Source of the DNA: Anabaena sp. UHCC 0204 | Lineage (GTDB): Bacteria > Cyanobacteriota > Cyanobacteriia > Cyanobacteriales > Nostocaceae | DNA: 64,000 bases | Direction of reading: 5' to 3' | NCBI RefSeq assembly: GCF_009711975.1 | Contig: NZ_VIKW01000002.1 | Span: 154,156 to 218,155 of the forward strand | Part shown: positions 9,420 through 18,994 of the stretch, one piece after another | Position numbering within the stretch: position 1 is the first letter of the stretch | How the letters are laid out: every line of letters begins with the position of its first letter | Made by a program: the position numbers and the translations under genes | Notes under the pieces: model-generated | Seen by the model: only the letters and a program-made list of their open reading frames with translations | What the model was told of the DNA's origin: nothing | The model's database searches: none

Positions 9420-12400
9420 ATGGCTATATCATTCGATACAACCCAACAGGCTCAAGTTAAAGGGCTAAATGGTTACACTGTTGACCCACTTTTTACCGTT
9501 GGCGACAAAATTGGCGACTATGTACCACCCGGAATTCTCGATGGTATTGGAGCTTTTTCACTCAACGATACAACTGTTCGTGTATTAGTGGTTAATGAAG
9601 TAGGAAGTGCGGATGGTTATAAGTACACCCTCAAAAACGGTACACAACTTCCTGGTGCAAGAGTTAACTATTTTGATATTGATAAGCGCACATTCCAAAT
9701 CGTCAATGCTGGACTAGCCTACGACACCATCATCAACCGTGGTGGTGAAGTCGTTGATGCTGCTGCTGATTTAGAATTTGGTGGTATTCAGCGTTTTTGT
9801 TCTGCTGCTTTGTTTGAAGCGAACCAATTTGGTGCAGGTATTGGTTTAGCTGATCGTATTTTCTTCTCTGGTGAAGAAACCAGTGGCGGCACACAATTCG
9901 CCCTAGATACACAAACAAATACTTTATATGCCCTACCTGCATTCGGTCGTGCTGCATGGGAAAACATCACAGAACTAAATACAGGCCGCACTGATAAAGT
10001 AGCCTTTTTAATTGGTGATGACAGAAGCAACGCACCTCTATACCTCTATGTCGGCGACAAAAAGGCTGGTAATTTCCTAGATCGCAATGGTTTAGCACAA
10101 GGTAAGCTATTCGCATGGGTGGCTGATGATCCTGCAAGTGCTACTGATGTAATTGAACTTAATCCTGGTGAATTTAAAGGCAGTGGTAGTAGCACAAATG
10201 GTCAGTTTGTAGAAATTGCTTACTACGATCCCACGAAAGCAAATACTACAGGTTATGACACTCAAGGGTATGTTACACAAGCCAAGCAAGATGAGTTAGC
10301 TGCCGCAGTTAATGCCTTCAAATTCTCTCGTCCTGAAGATATCGCTACCAATCCTTTTGATGGTACTCAAGCAGTCTTAGCTTCCACTGGTATTGCTGCA
10401 GGACCTGATGTTTGGGGTACAACCTACAAAATTGACGTTGACTTTAGCAAACTTCTTTCTACTACTGCTACTGTTCCTACAGCAGAAGATACTGCACCGT
10501 TCTTGCTACCAACCGGTTTTACTCAAACAGAAATTGTCGATCGCAATACTGCTAATTTAGATCCCGACTTTGCTGCAACCTTTGGTAACTGGGATATGGT
10601 GGCATTAGATCCCACCAACCGCTATATTTACATTCCCACAGAAGTAGGTGCTGGAGCTGGACTAGTTCGCTATGATACTCAAACACAAGACTTTGTTGCT
10701 GCTCTTACTGGTAAAAGTGCATTAGATTTCACTACCAATCCTGCTATTTGGGATAAAAATAATGATGACTTCGCAGCATTTGACCCTGCTGTATATACTC
10801 CTCATGGAACTGTTTTAGTTGCAGAAGAAAGAACTAATGGGCGGTTATTTGAGTGGCTTAACCCCTTGATGGCTGCTGGTGAAACAGCAAATGTGGTTTG
10901 GCGTAGTAATATTCCTGCGGTTTCCCACGAAGGTTTGAAGATTGATGCTGCTGGTACTTTGTACTTTATTGATGAGAACAACTCCGGTTCTATTTACAAG
11001 TTTGTACCTACAACTGCTGGTGATTTGAGTGTTGGACAAAGTTTTGTCTTGAAGGTAACTGCCTTTACAGGTAATGCTTCGGAAAACTGGAACTCTGCCA
11101 CCAATACAAGTACAACTCGAACTGGTGCTGCTACTTGGGTTGCTATTACTGATACTAACGGTGTAAAGCTAACCACAGCCAATCCCTTTGACTTTACCAG
11201 TGCGACTACAGGTGGACGTGCGGCTGCCGATGAATTGGGTGGTACACCCTACGGTCGTCCAGAAGACTTAGAAATTATTGGTGACACTCTATATGTCGCT
11301 ACAACCAGCGAGAACTCAGTCTATGGTATTAACCTCAAAACCAATGAAGTTAAGCTTTTTGCTAGTCGTAGCACCATTGACGGTGGTACTGGTTTAGCTG
11401 CCGGTAGCAACCTCAATAACCCTGATAACTTGGCTAGTGATGCTGCTGGTAATCTCTACATTATTGAAGACAACAATCCTGGCGATATCTGGAAGGCATC
11501 TGATAGCAATAAGGATGGTGTCGCTGAGTCCATCACTCGCTGGGCTAGTTTGGGAGTTTCTGGATCTGAACCTACTGGCTTAATTTCCACAAATAACCCC
11601 AATGAATTTATCGTTGCAATTCAACACCCCACTTCTGGAAATGATGCCCTGTGGAAGATCACAGCAGCACCAGAAATCACCGCAAAAATTGACATCCTTT
11701 ACGACGGTAACGAAGCTGACAAACAAGACTTTGGTTTACGTAGCCCTGATAACCTGGATTGGGCTGATGATGGCAAAATCTACATCCAAGAAGACCGCGC
11801 ACTCGGAGCAAGCATTTGGGGCGCAACTTCTCAGCAAGAAGCATCTATTTACGTTCTTGATCCTGCTGCTACAAATCCAGCAGCCAGCTTAACTAAAGTT
11901 GCACAGGTTGATCGCTCGGCTGTCCCTTCTGGTCAAACTGATTCTAATCCAACTGATATCGGTAACTGGGAAACTTCCGGTATTCTTGATGTTTCTACTC
12001 TGTTTGGTAACGCTCCTGGTACACAGTTTATCTTTGATGTCCAGGCTCACAGTGTTCGTTCTGGAACAATTATTACTGCTACTAACATTGATGGCAATGG
12101 TGATGGAACACCAACTAGACAAGAAAACCTGGTTGAAGGTGGTCAGTTAGCGTTCTTAGTTGCTCCTAATGCAAATCTTGTTCAAAGCTCTTCTTTAGTT
12201 GCAGGTGCTACTTCTGGTGCTGACATAATCGAAGCTAAGGTTACAGCAGGTTTTGATGGTATCAACGATATCGTCTTTACTGGTGCTGGTAATGACTATG
12301 TTGATAGTGCCATAGGTGGCGCTCTGGCTAGTGGCAACAATATTGACACTGGTAGCGGCAATGATGAAATCTTTATTGCCAATGGCGATCGCGCTTTTGG

Positions 12401-12833
12401 TAGCGATGGTAATGACACATTTGAAGCAGGTACTGCCACCAACTATCGTGCCTCTGGTGGTGCTGGCAATGATATCTTCTATCTCCGTGACGGGTCTAAT
12501 GGTCGTGCCTTGGGTGGTGATGGTGATGATAAATTCTACGCTGGTAATAAAGGTGGCAACTTGCTCTCTGGTGGCGTAGGTGCTGACCAATTCTGGATTG
12601 CGAATGCCGCACTACCAACCGCTGCTAACACCGTTCTTGACTTCCAAATTGGTACTGATGTAATTGGTATCAACGGTGCTGCTGGTTTGGGTATCACCAC
12701 GGCTAATCTTAGCTTGACTCAAGTTGGTTCTGATACTGCAATTATCTTTGGTGGTCAAACCTTAGCTACTTTAACTGGCATTCAAGCAAGTTCCTTGAGT
12801 TTAACTAATACTAATCAGTTTGTCTTAGCTTAA
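9420..12833 (+). CDS. PhoX/DUF839-like secreted beta-propeller protein with calcium-binding C-terminus
   Basis: A 1137-residue protein whose first 850 residues resemble PhoX-type calcium-dependent phosphatases (DUF839). Motifs include VLVVNEVGS, FFSGEETSGG, YGRPEDLEI, NNPDNLASDAAGNLYIIED and EPTGLISTNNPNEFIVAIQHP. Residues about 930-1060 contain RTX-like GxDGxD repeats (GSGNDEIF, GSDGNDTFE, GGAGNDIFY, GGDGDDKFY). A short beta domain (FQIGTDVIGING) ends the protein. No Sec signal is present at the start; together with the RTX-like tail this suggests type I secretion. A GAGGATTAAGGA ribosome site precedes the ATG. A likely role is phosphate scavenging from organic phosphate. The exact activity is inferred from the family, and some members are not phosphatases. 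Confidence 0.82.
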   Translation: MAISFDTTQQAQVKGLNGYTVDPLFTVGDKIGDYVPPGILDGIGAFSLNDTTVRVLVVNEVGSADGYKYTLKNGTQLPGARVNYFDIDKRTFQIVNAGLAYDTIINRGGEVVDAAADLEFGGIQRFCSAALFEANQFGAGIGLADRIFFSGEETSGGTQFALDTQTNTLYALPAFGRAAWENITELNTGRTDKVAFLIGDDRSNAPLYLYVGDKKAGNFLDRNGLAQGKLFAWVADDPASATDVIELNPGEFKGSGSSTNGQFVEIAYYDPTKANTTGYDTQGYVTQAKQDELAAAVNAFKFSRPEDIATNPFDGTQAVLASTGIAAGPDVWGTTYKIDVDFSKLLSTTATVPTAEDTAPFLLPTGFTQTEIVDRNTANLDPDFAATFGNWDMVALDPTNRYIYIPTEVGAGAGLVRYDTQTQDFVAALTGKSALDFTTNPAIWDKNNDDFAAFDPAVYTPHGTVLVAEERTNGRLFEWLNPLMAAGETANVVWRSNIPAVSHEGLKIDAAGTLYFIDENNSGSIYKFVPTTAGDLSVGQSFVLKVTAFTGNASENWNSATNTSTTRTGAATWVAITDTNGVKLTTANPFDFTSATTGGRAAADELGGTPYGRPEDLEIIGDTLYVATTSENSVYGINLKTNEVKLFASRSTIDGGTGLAAGSNLNNPDNLASDAAGNLYIIEDNNPGDIWKASDSNKDGVAESITRWASLGVSGSEPTGLISTNNPNEFIVAIQHPTSGNDALWKITAAPEITAKIDILYDGNEADKQDFGLRSPDNLDWADDGKIYIQEDRALGASIWGATSQQEASIYVLDPAATNPAASLTKVAQVDRSAVPSGQTDSNPTDIGNWETSGILDVSTLFGNAPGTQFIFDVQAHSVRSGTIITATNIDGNGDGTPTRQENLVEGGQLAFLVAPNANLVQSSSLVAGATSGADIIEAKVTAGFDGINDIVFTGAGNDYVDSAIGGALASGNNIDTGSGNDEIFIANGDRAFGSDGNDTFEAGTATNYRASGGAGNDIFYLRDGSNGRALGGDGDDKFYAGNKGGNLLSGGVGADQFWIANAALPTAANTVLDFQIGTDVIGINGAAGLGITTANLSLTQVGSDTAIIFGGQTLATLTGIQASSLSLTNTNQFVLA

Positions 12834-12877
12834 TTCAGACAGATATTCAAGGGTAATTAATGGCGATTAAATACCTT

Positions 12878-12916
12878 GGCAAAACTTCTATTATTAAAAG
12901 TTTTGCCTCGGTTTTT
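12878..12916 (+). terminator. Rho-independent terminator
   Basis: A 10-bp stem, GGCAAAACTT (12878-12887) with AAGTTTTGCC (12898-12907), is followed by TCGG and five T. It ends the PhoX-like transcript and separates it from the gene at 12991. Confidence 0.85.
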
Positions 12917-12990
12917 CTATAGCCTTCTTTAAAAAGACTGAATAAACAAATTTAACCCAGTATCTACTAATTATTTGTGAGGAGAATCAA

Positions 12991-14886
12991 ATGGCGATAT
13001 TATCTGTAGAAGCTTTTAAAACGAATGTCACCTTAACTGGTACAGCAGAAAATGATTATCTTGATGCCTTAGTTGGAGGGGGAAACAATACCCTTAATGG
13101 TGGTGACGGAGATGATGAGTTATTTGCTTATAGTAGTGACCAACTCTATGGAGAAGCGGGAAACGATAAACTCCACTCCCAGGGTAATGGTAACAATACC
13201 TTATCTGGTGGTGAAGGCAACGACTATATTTATGCTGACCGCAATGATATTGTTTTTGGTGATGCGGGCGATGATATAATTTTTGGTGGTCTTGGTGGCA
13301 ATACTATCACGGGTGGTCTTGGTAAAGATACATTCCATTTAGCTAATGCTGAATATCCAAATAATCCCAATATCATTACTGATTTTAATCCCACAGAAGA
13401 TTTATTGCAGGTCAATGTTGATGAGTTTAATGAAATCAATAAACTCACATTTACAACCCAGGGGAATGACACTTTAATTAGTGCTGGTAGTAAACAATTA
13501 GCTATTTTAAAAAATTATGAATTACCTCAGTTTTCTATCGCTTCCGCTTCCGCAATAGAAGGTAATGCCATAAATTTCACGATTACCCGGACTGGAAATA
13601 GCCAAGCAAACCAAAGTGTAACTGTATCCACATCTATAAATTCAGATGATACAGCTAGTGAAAATGACTTGACTGCCAAAAATGAAACTCTCACATTTAC
13701 TCAGGGAGAAACAAGTAAAACTTTTACAGTGCAAACAACTCAAGATTCACTGATAGAAAAAGATGAGACTTTTACAGTCGCTTTAACTAATTCTACTAAT
13801 GGATCAATTATCAATAATAAGGGAATTATTAAAAATGATGATATTCCCATAGCAAATCTTAAAAATAATGATATTTTTACTATTAAAGGTGAAGGTAATC
13901 AAGTCAGGCTAAAAGTCAACTTAGTAGAACTCAATTCTACTTTTATCAATGAATTAGGTGTATTTAAAGTTGATGATACTCAAGGTAAAATCAATGGGAT
14001 TTCTCCGGGTGCAGCAAATTATAATGAAGAAGTTTTAAAGAGAGCAAAGGTAGTTTTTTCTGCTATTTCTAATCTCCCTAATGGAGTTAAAACTGGAGAT
14101 TTTACCCGATCTTTAGAATTTGATAGTGGTGATAATCTGAAATTCTTTTTAATCAAAGATGGAACAATAGATTCTGCAAAAGCTGGTAAAATTTCCTTAT
14201 CAAATTTATTATTCGCTGATGCTTCTACCCAAAAAATTATAGATTTTGGGACTGAAGGTTTTAGTCTTTCTTGGGAAGATGGTTCTGGGAATGTTACAGA
14301 TTTCAAAGATATAGTGGTGAAGATTCAATCCACAAAAGAAGCCTTAGTTATAGGTACAGGATTGCAAGGTGGAAATCAAGGGGAACTGATTGATTTACGA
14401 GATATTCAAGGTCAAGTAAAAGCCAATGTTTCTGTTCATAGAGAAGCTGCATTTAACAACGAAGTCTATTTTTATGAAGTTGATAATGCTGATGGACAAA
14501 TTGGGAATTTACAACCAAGTTCAGTCAATCGGAGTAATTATCTACAAGCAGCATTAAATAATATTATCAAAGATGTTCAAAGTGGTGTAAATATCAAATT
14601 TGCCACTGCTAATCAAGGTGTTCAAACTAGTACAACAACTATTAATGGTGGTACAATTCTTGCTCCCATGATCATAGTTAATGGTACGTTGTCTCAGCTT
14701 TTAGATAGCGATGCTAATAATAATCCCCAAGTGTATTTTTCCTATATGGGAGTAAATAGTGATGGTGTTGATCACATTCGCTTACTAGGAAATAATACTT
14801 TTGGTTTTGAAGATTTACCTAATGGTGGTGATTTGGATTATAATGATATGATTGTCAAAATGAATTTTACTGAGATTATTGCGTAA
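12991..14886 (+). CDS. Exported calcium-binding protein: RTX repeats, Calx-beta, DUF4114
   Basis: A 631-residue protein. Residues about 15-125 carry RTX-type nonapeptide repeats (GGDGDDELF, GEAGNDKLH, GGEGNDYIY, GDAGDDIIF). Residues about 175-283 form a Calx-beta domain (FSIASASAIEGNAINFTITR ... DDTASENDLT ... IIKNDD). Residues about 290-631 form a module ending in the DUF4114 signature NNTFGFEDL..GGDLDYNDMIVK. There is no Sec signal, so type I secretion is likely. The C-terminal 340 residues are clearly homologous to the C-terminus of the giant protein at 50707-54195. A GTGAGGAG ribosome site lies before the ATG. The 3' end overlaps the convergent rsmI gene by 11 bases. The function is probably structural or adhesive. 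Confidence 0.84.
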   Translation: MAILSVEAFKTNVTLTGTAENDYLDALVGGGNNTLNGGDGDDELFAYSSDQLYGEAGNDKLHSQGNGNNTLSGGEGNDYIYADRNDIVFGDAGDDIIFGGLGGNTITGGLGKDTFHLANAEYPNNPNIITDFNPTEDLLQVNVDEFNEINKLTFTTQGNDTLISAGSKQLAILKNYELPQFSIASASAIEGNAINFTITRTGNSQANQSVTVSTSINSDDTASENDLTAKNETLTFTQGETSKTFTVQTTQDSLIEKDETFTVALTNSTNGSIINNKGIIKNDDIPIANLKNNDIFTIKGEGNQVRLKVNLVELNSTFINELGVFKVDDTQGKINGISPGAANYNEEVLKRAKVVFSAISNLPNGVKTGDFTRSLEFDSGDNLKFFLIKDGTIDSAKAGKISLSNLLFADASTQKIIDFGTEGFSLSWEDGSGNVTDFKDIVVKIQSTKEALVIGTGLQGGNQGELIDLRDIQGQVKANVSVHREAAFNNEVYFYEVDNADGQIGNLQPSSVNRSNYLQAALNNIIKDVQSGVNIKFATANQGVQTSTTTINGGTILAPMIIVNGTLSQLLDSDANNNPQVYFSYMGVNSDGVDHIRLLGNNTFGFEDLPNGGDLDYNDMIVKMNFTEIIA

Positions 14887-15748
14887 TTGTAGATTCAGAA
14901 TTCATTTCAATTCCTAAAGCTAGTTGGTACAAATAGCGACGGGATAGTAAAGTATCTTTTGCTAACTGACGACTAGCTTGGGAACGGGATATTCCCTGTT
15001 GCATTATTTGTAATAACTCAGCTTTGAGTTCTGTTTCTGTGAGTTGGATCTGGCTTGGTGAAGTTCCTGCGACTAAGAGAGTATATTCTCCTTGAGGTTC
15101 TTTTTGGGTATAATGAGCGATCGCTTCCCCAATTGTCCCCCGCCAAAATTCCTCGTATAATTTAGTTAGTTCTCTAGCTATAACTATAGAGCGATCGCTT
15201 CCCAAAATTTCCCCAAAATCTGCTAAAGTATCTCGTAAGCGGTGGGGTGATTCATAAAAAACTAAAGTCCGGGATTCCCCTTGCAGAGATTCTAAATATT
15301 GCTTTCTTTGTTGAGTTTTAGCAGGTAAAAAACCATCAAAAATAAACCTATCTGTAGGTAATCCAGCCGCACTCAAAGCTGTAATTACTGCACTTGCTCC
15401 GGGAATAGGGACAACAGTTATATTGGCATCAATACAAGCCTTAATTAACTCATATCCTGGGTCAGAAATTCCGGGCATTCCTGCATCACTTACCAGAGCG
15501 ATCGCTTTTCCATATTGCAAATGTTCTAACAATTCAGGAATACGACTATTACTGTTATGTTCATGATAACTGATTTGGGGAGTTTTAACTTGAAAATGTT
15601 GGAGTAATCTTCCTGTATGGCGTGTATCTTCGGCTGCAATTATATCAACTGCTTGCAAAATTCGCACAGCCCTAAAAGTCATATCTTCTAAGTTACCAAT
15701 TGGGGTAGCAACAATATAAAGTGTTCCTGGTTTTGGTTCAGTTTGCAT
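14876..15748 (-). CDS. rsmI: 16S rRNA (cytidine(1402)-2'-O)-methyltransferase RsmI
   Basis: A 290-residue tetrapyrrole-methylase-fold protein that 2'-O-methylates C1402 of 16S rRNA using SAM. Hallmarks are GTLYIVATPIGNLEDMTFRA at the start, DIIAAEDTRHTGRLL, VSDAGMPGISDPGYEL and FYESPHRL. Length and motifs are normal for the family. It converges on and overlaps the preceding exported-protein gene by 11 bases. Confidence 0.95.
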   Translation of the reverse strand: MQTEPKPGTLYIVATPIGNLEDMTFRAVRILQAVDIIAAEDTRHTGRLLQHFQVKTPQISYHEHNSNSRIPELLEHLQYGKAIALVSDAGMPGISDPGYELIKACIDANITVVPIPGASAVITALSAAGLPTDRFIFDGFLPAKTQQRKQYLESLQGESRTLVFYESPHRLRDTLADFGEILGSDRSIVIARELTKLYEEFWRGTIGEAIAHYTQKEPQGEYTLLVAGTSPSQIQLTETELKAELLQIMQQGISRSQASRQLAKDTLLSRRYLYQLALGIEMNSESTITQ

Positions 15749-15780
15749 ATCAATTTAAACACGGATTCGGCGGATTAAAG

Positions 15781-15827
15781 GATTTCACAGATTTCATCAC
15801 CTTAAAGATCATGAAATCTGTGAAATC
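15781..15827. repeat. Perfect 17-bp inverted repeat
   Basis: GATTTCACAGATTTCAT (15781-15797) is exactly complementary to 15811-15827, with a 13-base loop. It sits between two leftward genes and could act as a transcript terminator for the PH-domain gene, although no strong T run follows. The sequence is simple (TTTCACAGA) and resembles dispersed intergenic repeats. Confidence 0.8.
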
Positions 15828-15867
15828 TTGAGTTTGGAAAAAAGTAATTTAAAATTAAACCTTAAAT

Positions 15868-16479
15868 TTAGTTGTTAATAAATTTCTCAAAAACCTCACC
15901 AAAATCTTTACGTACATAAGTTTCATGGGCATACTTTAACCAATTAAAAGCATACTGGTTAATTGCCTTAAATTGCTCTTCTGAGGTAGATGTAGTTGTC
16001 GAACGACTAACCGTATTAGCTGCTGTATTTAAACTAGTTTGAGCATATTGATGATAGAGGGCATTTTCTTTTTGAATTGAGGCAATTTTCAGTAAAGCTT
16101 TGTACAAGTCTTTCAAAGCAGCAATATGAACTTTGGCAACATCAATAGAATAGGATTGATCACCCATTGCTAACTTGATTTCTATATCCATATCTATTGT
16201 TCCTGCTGTTTCTAGTTTCACATCTTTAATAATGTTGTGACTATAAGTAAAACGTTTGAGTAAGCGTTTTTTACTAACGGCAGAAGTTCCATCCAAATGA
16301 ATTAGAGCTAAATTTGTAAAACAGTATTCATCAGTTTTTGACTTGATCAAAAAATAAATTTTTTCCCCTTCTTCATGGATCACATAGTCATCACTATCAA
16401 CCTTGTTATAATCTTCCGGTTTGATGACAGCACCAATATCACTCAAACCTAGTGCATCCATGGCCATATTTTTGAACAT
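15868..16479 (-). CDS. Bacterial PH-domain protein
   Basis: A 203-residue soluble protein that looks like a bacterial pleckstrin-homology-domain protein with a YvbH-like C-terminal helical region. Strand patterns such as DDYVIHEEGEKIYFLIKSKTD and YCFTNLALIHLD, with the KKRLLKRFTYSHNI segment, fill residues 20-125. Residues 130-203 are helical. Such proteins are thought to oligomerise; their cellular role is unknown. It is a single gene with its own leader. Confidence 0.7.
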   Translation of the reverse strand: MFKNMAMDALGLSDIGAVIKPEDYNKVDSDDYVIHEEGEKIYFLIKSKTDEYCFTNLALIHLDGTSAVSKKRLLKRFTYSHNIIKDVKLETAGTIDMDIEIKLAMGDQSYSIDVAKVHIAALKDLYKALLKIASIQKENALYHQYAQTSLNTAANTVSRSTTTSTSEEQFKAINQYAFNWLKYAHETYVRKDFGEVFEKFINN

Positions 16480-16595
16480 AATTTTTTGCTCTCTCCAAAA
16501 AAAGGACTTTGATTATTTTCCGTTAATTATATACCATTACTATTGGATTTATATATTTACTTAACAGTATTTTACTAAAATTTGTATCATACCTC

Positions 16596-17033
16596 TCAAC
16601 TATCTTCGCTGGGTAAAAAGTCAGGTGCGAAAATTTCTGTTAAACTATAAGGACAAGTTTCGGGAAATGAAGATAATCCAGTTTCTCTTTCGGCGCTAAT
16701 AGTAGCAATTTGATAAGTTTTTGCGAGAAAATCAGTTAAACATGATTTAAAGCTAGGATTTTCTGCAATAAGTTTTTCTAAACGTAAGCGTTGCTCTTTG
16801 ATAGTTAATTGCCAAGTTCGAGAACGTAAGTTAGGCTGAAGTTGCCATTTTAGTAAGTGTATAAGTAATACTTCTAATCGGCTTTCTAATTCCCACTTTT
16901 CAGAACGTCCCATATCTTCAATTTCGTCAGCAATATGATCAAAATCAATTTGGTTAACTTGTCCAGTTCTTAGTAAATGCACTTGTTCTTGTGTCCAGGC
17001 ATAAAAATCATAGTCATGGGTATTGAGATTCAT
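16596..17033 (-). CDS. DUF29-family protein
   Basis: A 145-residue protein of the DUF29 family, widespread in cyanobacteria and often multicopy. Typical stretches are YDFYAWTQEQVHLLRTG near the start, DHIADEIEDMGRSEKWELESRL and LIHLLKWQLQP. The molecular function is not established. It is divergent from the sugar-kinase gene, with only 49 bases between the starts, so their promoters overlap. Confidence 0.85.
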   Translation of the reverse strand: MNLNTHDYDFYAWTQEQVHLLRTGQVNQIDFDHIADEIEDMGRSEKWELESRLEVLLIHLLKWQLQPNLRSRTWQLTIKEQRLRLEKLIAENPSFKSCLTDFLAKTYQIATISAERETGLSSFPETCPYSLTEIFAPDFLPSEDS

Positions 17034-17082
17034 AAATTCTCCTATAATTCATTTAATTATTAAATAAAGTTACCAATTACCA

Positions 17083-17940
17083 ATGATCAATTCTGCCTTA
17101 TTTATAGGTTTAACTACCTTAGATCTAATTTACCTGGCTGACTCTCCTCCCCAAAATAATCAAAAGCTCGTTGCTACTGACTATACTGTAGCAGCAGGTG
17201 GTCCAGCAACAAATGCTGCTGTTACTTTCAGTCATTTAGGTAATCAAGCGACAATCTTGGGTATACTTGGTTCTCACCCCATGACAAAGCTAATTCACAC
17301 AGACTTAGAAAATTACCAAGTCGCAATTATTGACTTAGATGTTGATAAAGATACACCACCACCAGTTTCTTCAATTATTGTCACACAATCTACTGGTGAA
17401 AGGGCAGTAATTTCTATTAATGCAATCAAAACCCAGGCAAATATTACCTCCATACCGCCAAATATTTTAGAAAATATTGATATTGTCTTAATTGATGGTC
17501 ATCAAATAGGGGTGAGTAAAATTATTGCCCAAATTGCTAAAAACCAGAATATTCCCATTGTTATTGATGGTGGCAGTTGGAAACCAGGATTTGAGGAGAT
17601 ATTACCTTTTGTTGATTATGCAATTTGTTCTGCAAATTTCTATCCTCCTACTTGCCAAAATCAAGAAGATGTTTTTGCATATCTGCAAGATTTTAACATT
17701 CCTCATATTGCCATTACTCAAGGGGAAAAGCCAATTCAATATTTAATTGGTGGTCAATATGGTATTATCAACGTGCCGAAAATACAGTCCGTTGATACAT
17801 TAGGCGCAGGAGATATTTTCCATGGTGCTTTCTGTCACTATATTCTTAAGACAAGTTTTACTGATGCCTTAGCTTTAGCTAGTCATATTGCTGCTGAAGC
17901 TTGCCAGTATTTTGGTACACGACGTTGGATGAATTCATGA
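17083..17940 (+). CDS. PfkB/ribokinase-family sugar kinase
   Basis: A 285-residue PfkB-fold carbohydrate kinase. The N-terminal AGGPATNAAVTFSHLG motif (about residues 38-53) and the C-terminal DTLGAGDIFHGAF motif (catalytic Asp244 and the GAGD anion hole) are both intact. The substrate cannot be told; ribose, adenosine or fructose-like sugars are possible. The stop codon overlaps the start of the downstream cysQ-like gene in an ATGA arrangement, so translation of the two is probably coupled. Confidence 0.85.
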   Translation: MINSALFIGLTTLDLIYLADSPPQNNQKLVATDYTVAAGGPATNAAVTFSHLGNQATILGILGSHPMTKLIHTDLENYQVAIIDLDVDKDTPPPVSSIIVTQSTGERAVISINAIKTQANITSIPPNILENIDIVLIDGHQIGVSKIIAQIAKNQNIPIVIDGGSWKPGFEEILPFVDYAICSANFYPPTCQNQEDVFAYLQDFNIPHIAITQGEKPIQYLIGGQYGIINVPKIQSVDTLGAGDIFHGAFCHYILKTSFTDALALASHIAAEACQYFGTRRWMNS

Positions 17941-18791
17941 AAGACTTATCAGAAATATTAACAATTGCGCGGGAAGTGGGTTGGGGTGCAGCCAGTTTAC
18001 TCAGTTCTTATTATCACGGTACTGCCACCGAACCAAATTTAGATATCAAGTATAAAGACAATGAACCTGTTACAGTTGCCGACTTGGCTGTAAGTGAATA
18101 TATCTTGTCACAGCTACAGTCAGCTTTAGGAAATGAAGACTTTGGTTATGTCAGTGAAGAAACTCATAAATCACAACAGGGAAAAAATCCTTCTGAATGG
18201 GTATGGATTATTGATCCTTTAGATGGGACAAGAGACTTTATCAATAAAACTGGGGAATATGCTATTCACATTGCCTTAGTGCAAGGGACACAGACGATGT
18301 TAGCGGTGGTAGTAGTTCCCGAAACACAAAAATTGTATTATGCTACTAGAGGCAGTGGTACTTTTATAGAAACTTCAACTGGTTCTGTACCTGTACGAGT
18401 TGACTCAAAGAAAAATATCCAAGATTTAATTTTGGTTGTTAGTCGCTCACACCGCAACGATAGGTTAGAATATTTACTACAGCATTTACCCTGTCAAAAT
18501 CAAAAAGCAATTGGTAGCGTCGGTTGCAAAATTGCGGCGATTGTTGAACAGCAAGCAGATGTTTACATTTCCCTTTCTGGTAAGTCCGCACCTAAAGACT
18601 GGGATATGGCTGCTCCCGAACTAATTCTGACGGAAGCAGGTGGTAAGTTTACCCATTTTGATTGCACGCCATTAGAATACAACACCGATGATATTCATCA
18701 ATGGGGTGAGTTACTGGCGAGTAATTATCAGAATCATGAGGTACTGTGTCAGGAAGCACAAAGCATCCTATCACGGTTTACTTCTCACTAA
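17937..18791 (+). CDS. cysQ: 3'(2'),5'-bisphosphate nucleotidase CysQ / inositol-phosphatase family
   Basis: A 284-residue magnesium-dependent phosphatase of the IMPase superfamily, from the ATG at 17937 that overlaps the kinase stop by four bases. A longer frame opens at 17901, but the ATGA overlap is the natural start. Metal-binding motifs are EE (residues 74-75), DPLDGTRDF (93-101) and WDMAAPELILTEAGG (near 222). CysQ removes the 3'-phosphate from PAP(S) in sulfate assimilation. Overall similarity favours CysQ over inositol monophosphatase, but not decisively. Confidence 0.82.
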   Translation: MKDLSEILTIAREVGWGAASLLSSYYHGTATEPNLDIKYKDNEPVTVADLAVSEYILSQLQSALGNEDFGYVSEETHKSQQGKNPSEWVWIIDPLDGTRDFINKTGEYAIHIALVQGTQTMLAVVVVPETQKLYYATRGSGTFIETSTGSVPVRVDSKKNIQDLILVVSRSHRNDRLEYLLQHLPCQNQKAIGSVGCKIAAIVEQQADVYISLSGKSAPKDWDMAAPELILTEAGGKFTHFDCTPLEYNTDDIHQWGELLASNYQNHEVLCQEAQSILSRFTSH

Positions 18792-18994
18792 AGCAGTATT
18801 TGTAGGGGTATTTTCCTAGCAATGCTGGTAATTTTGTTGGGAAATTTTGTTCATTATGAGTTCATATTTCCATGTGGTGCTATACTTGGGGATATAAAGA
18901 TTATTTTCGGTGGAGTAAGTCGTTTTAAGTTTTTTTTAAATACGTCTCTCCGAATCTAACTCTCTACACTCTCTGATTTGGGAGACCCTCGTCT

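Noticed and set aside
11602-12590. Several overlapping frames inside the PhoX-like gene on both strands
   Set aside because: They are shadows of a long repetitive coding region whose own domains are clear.
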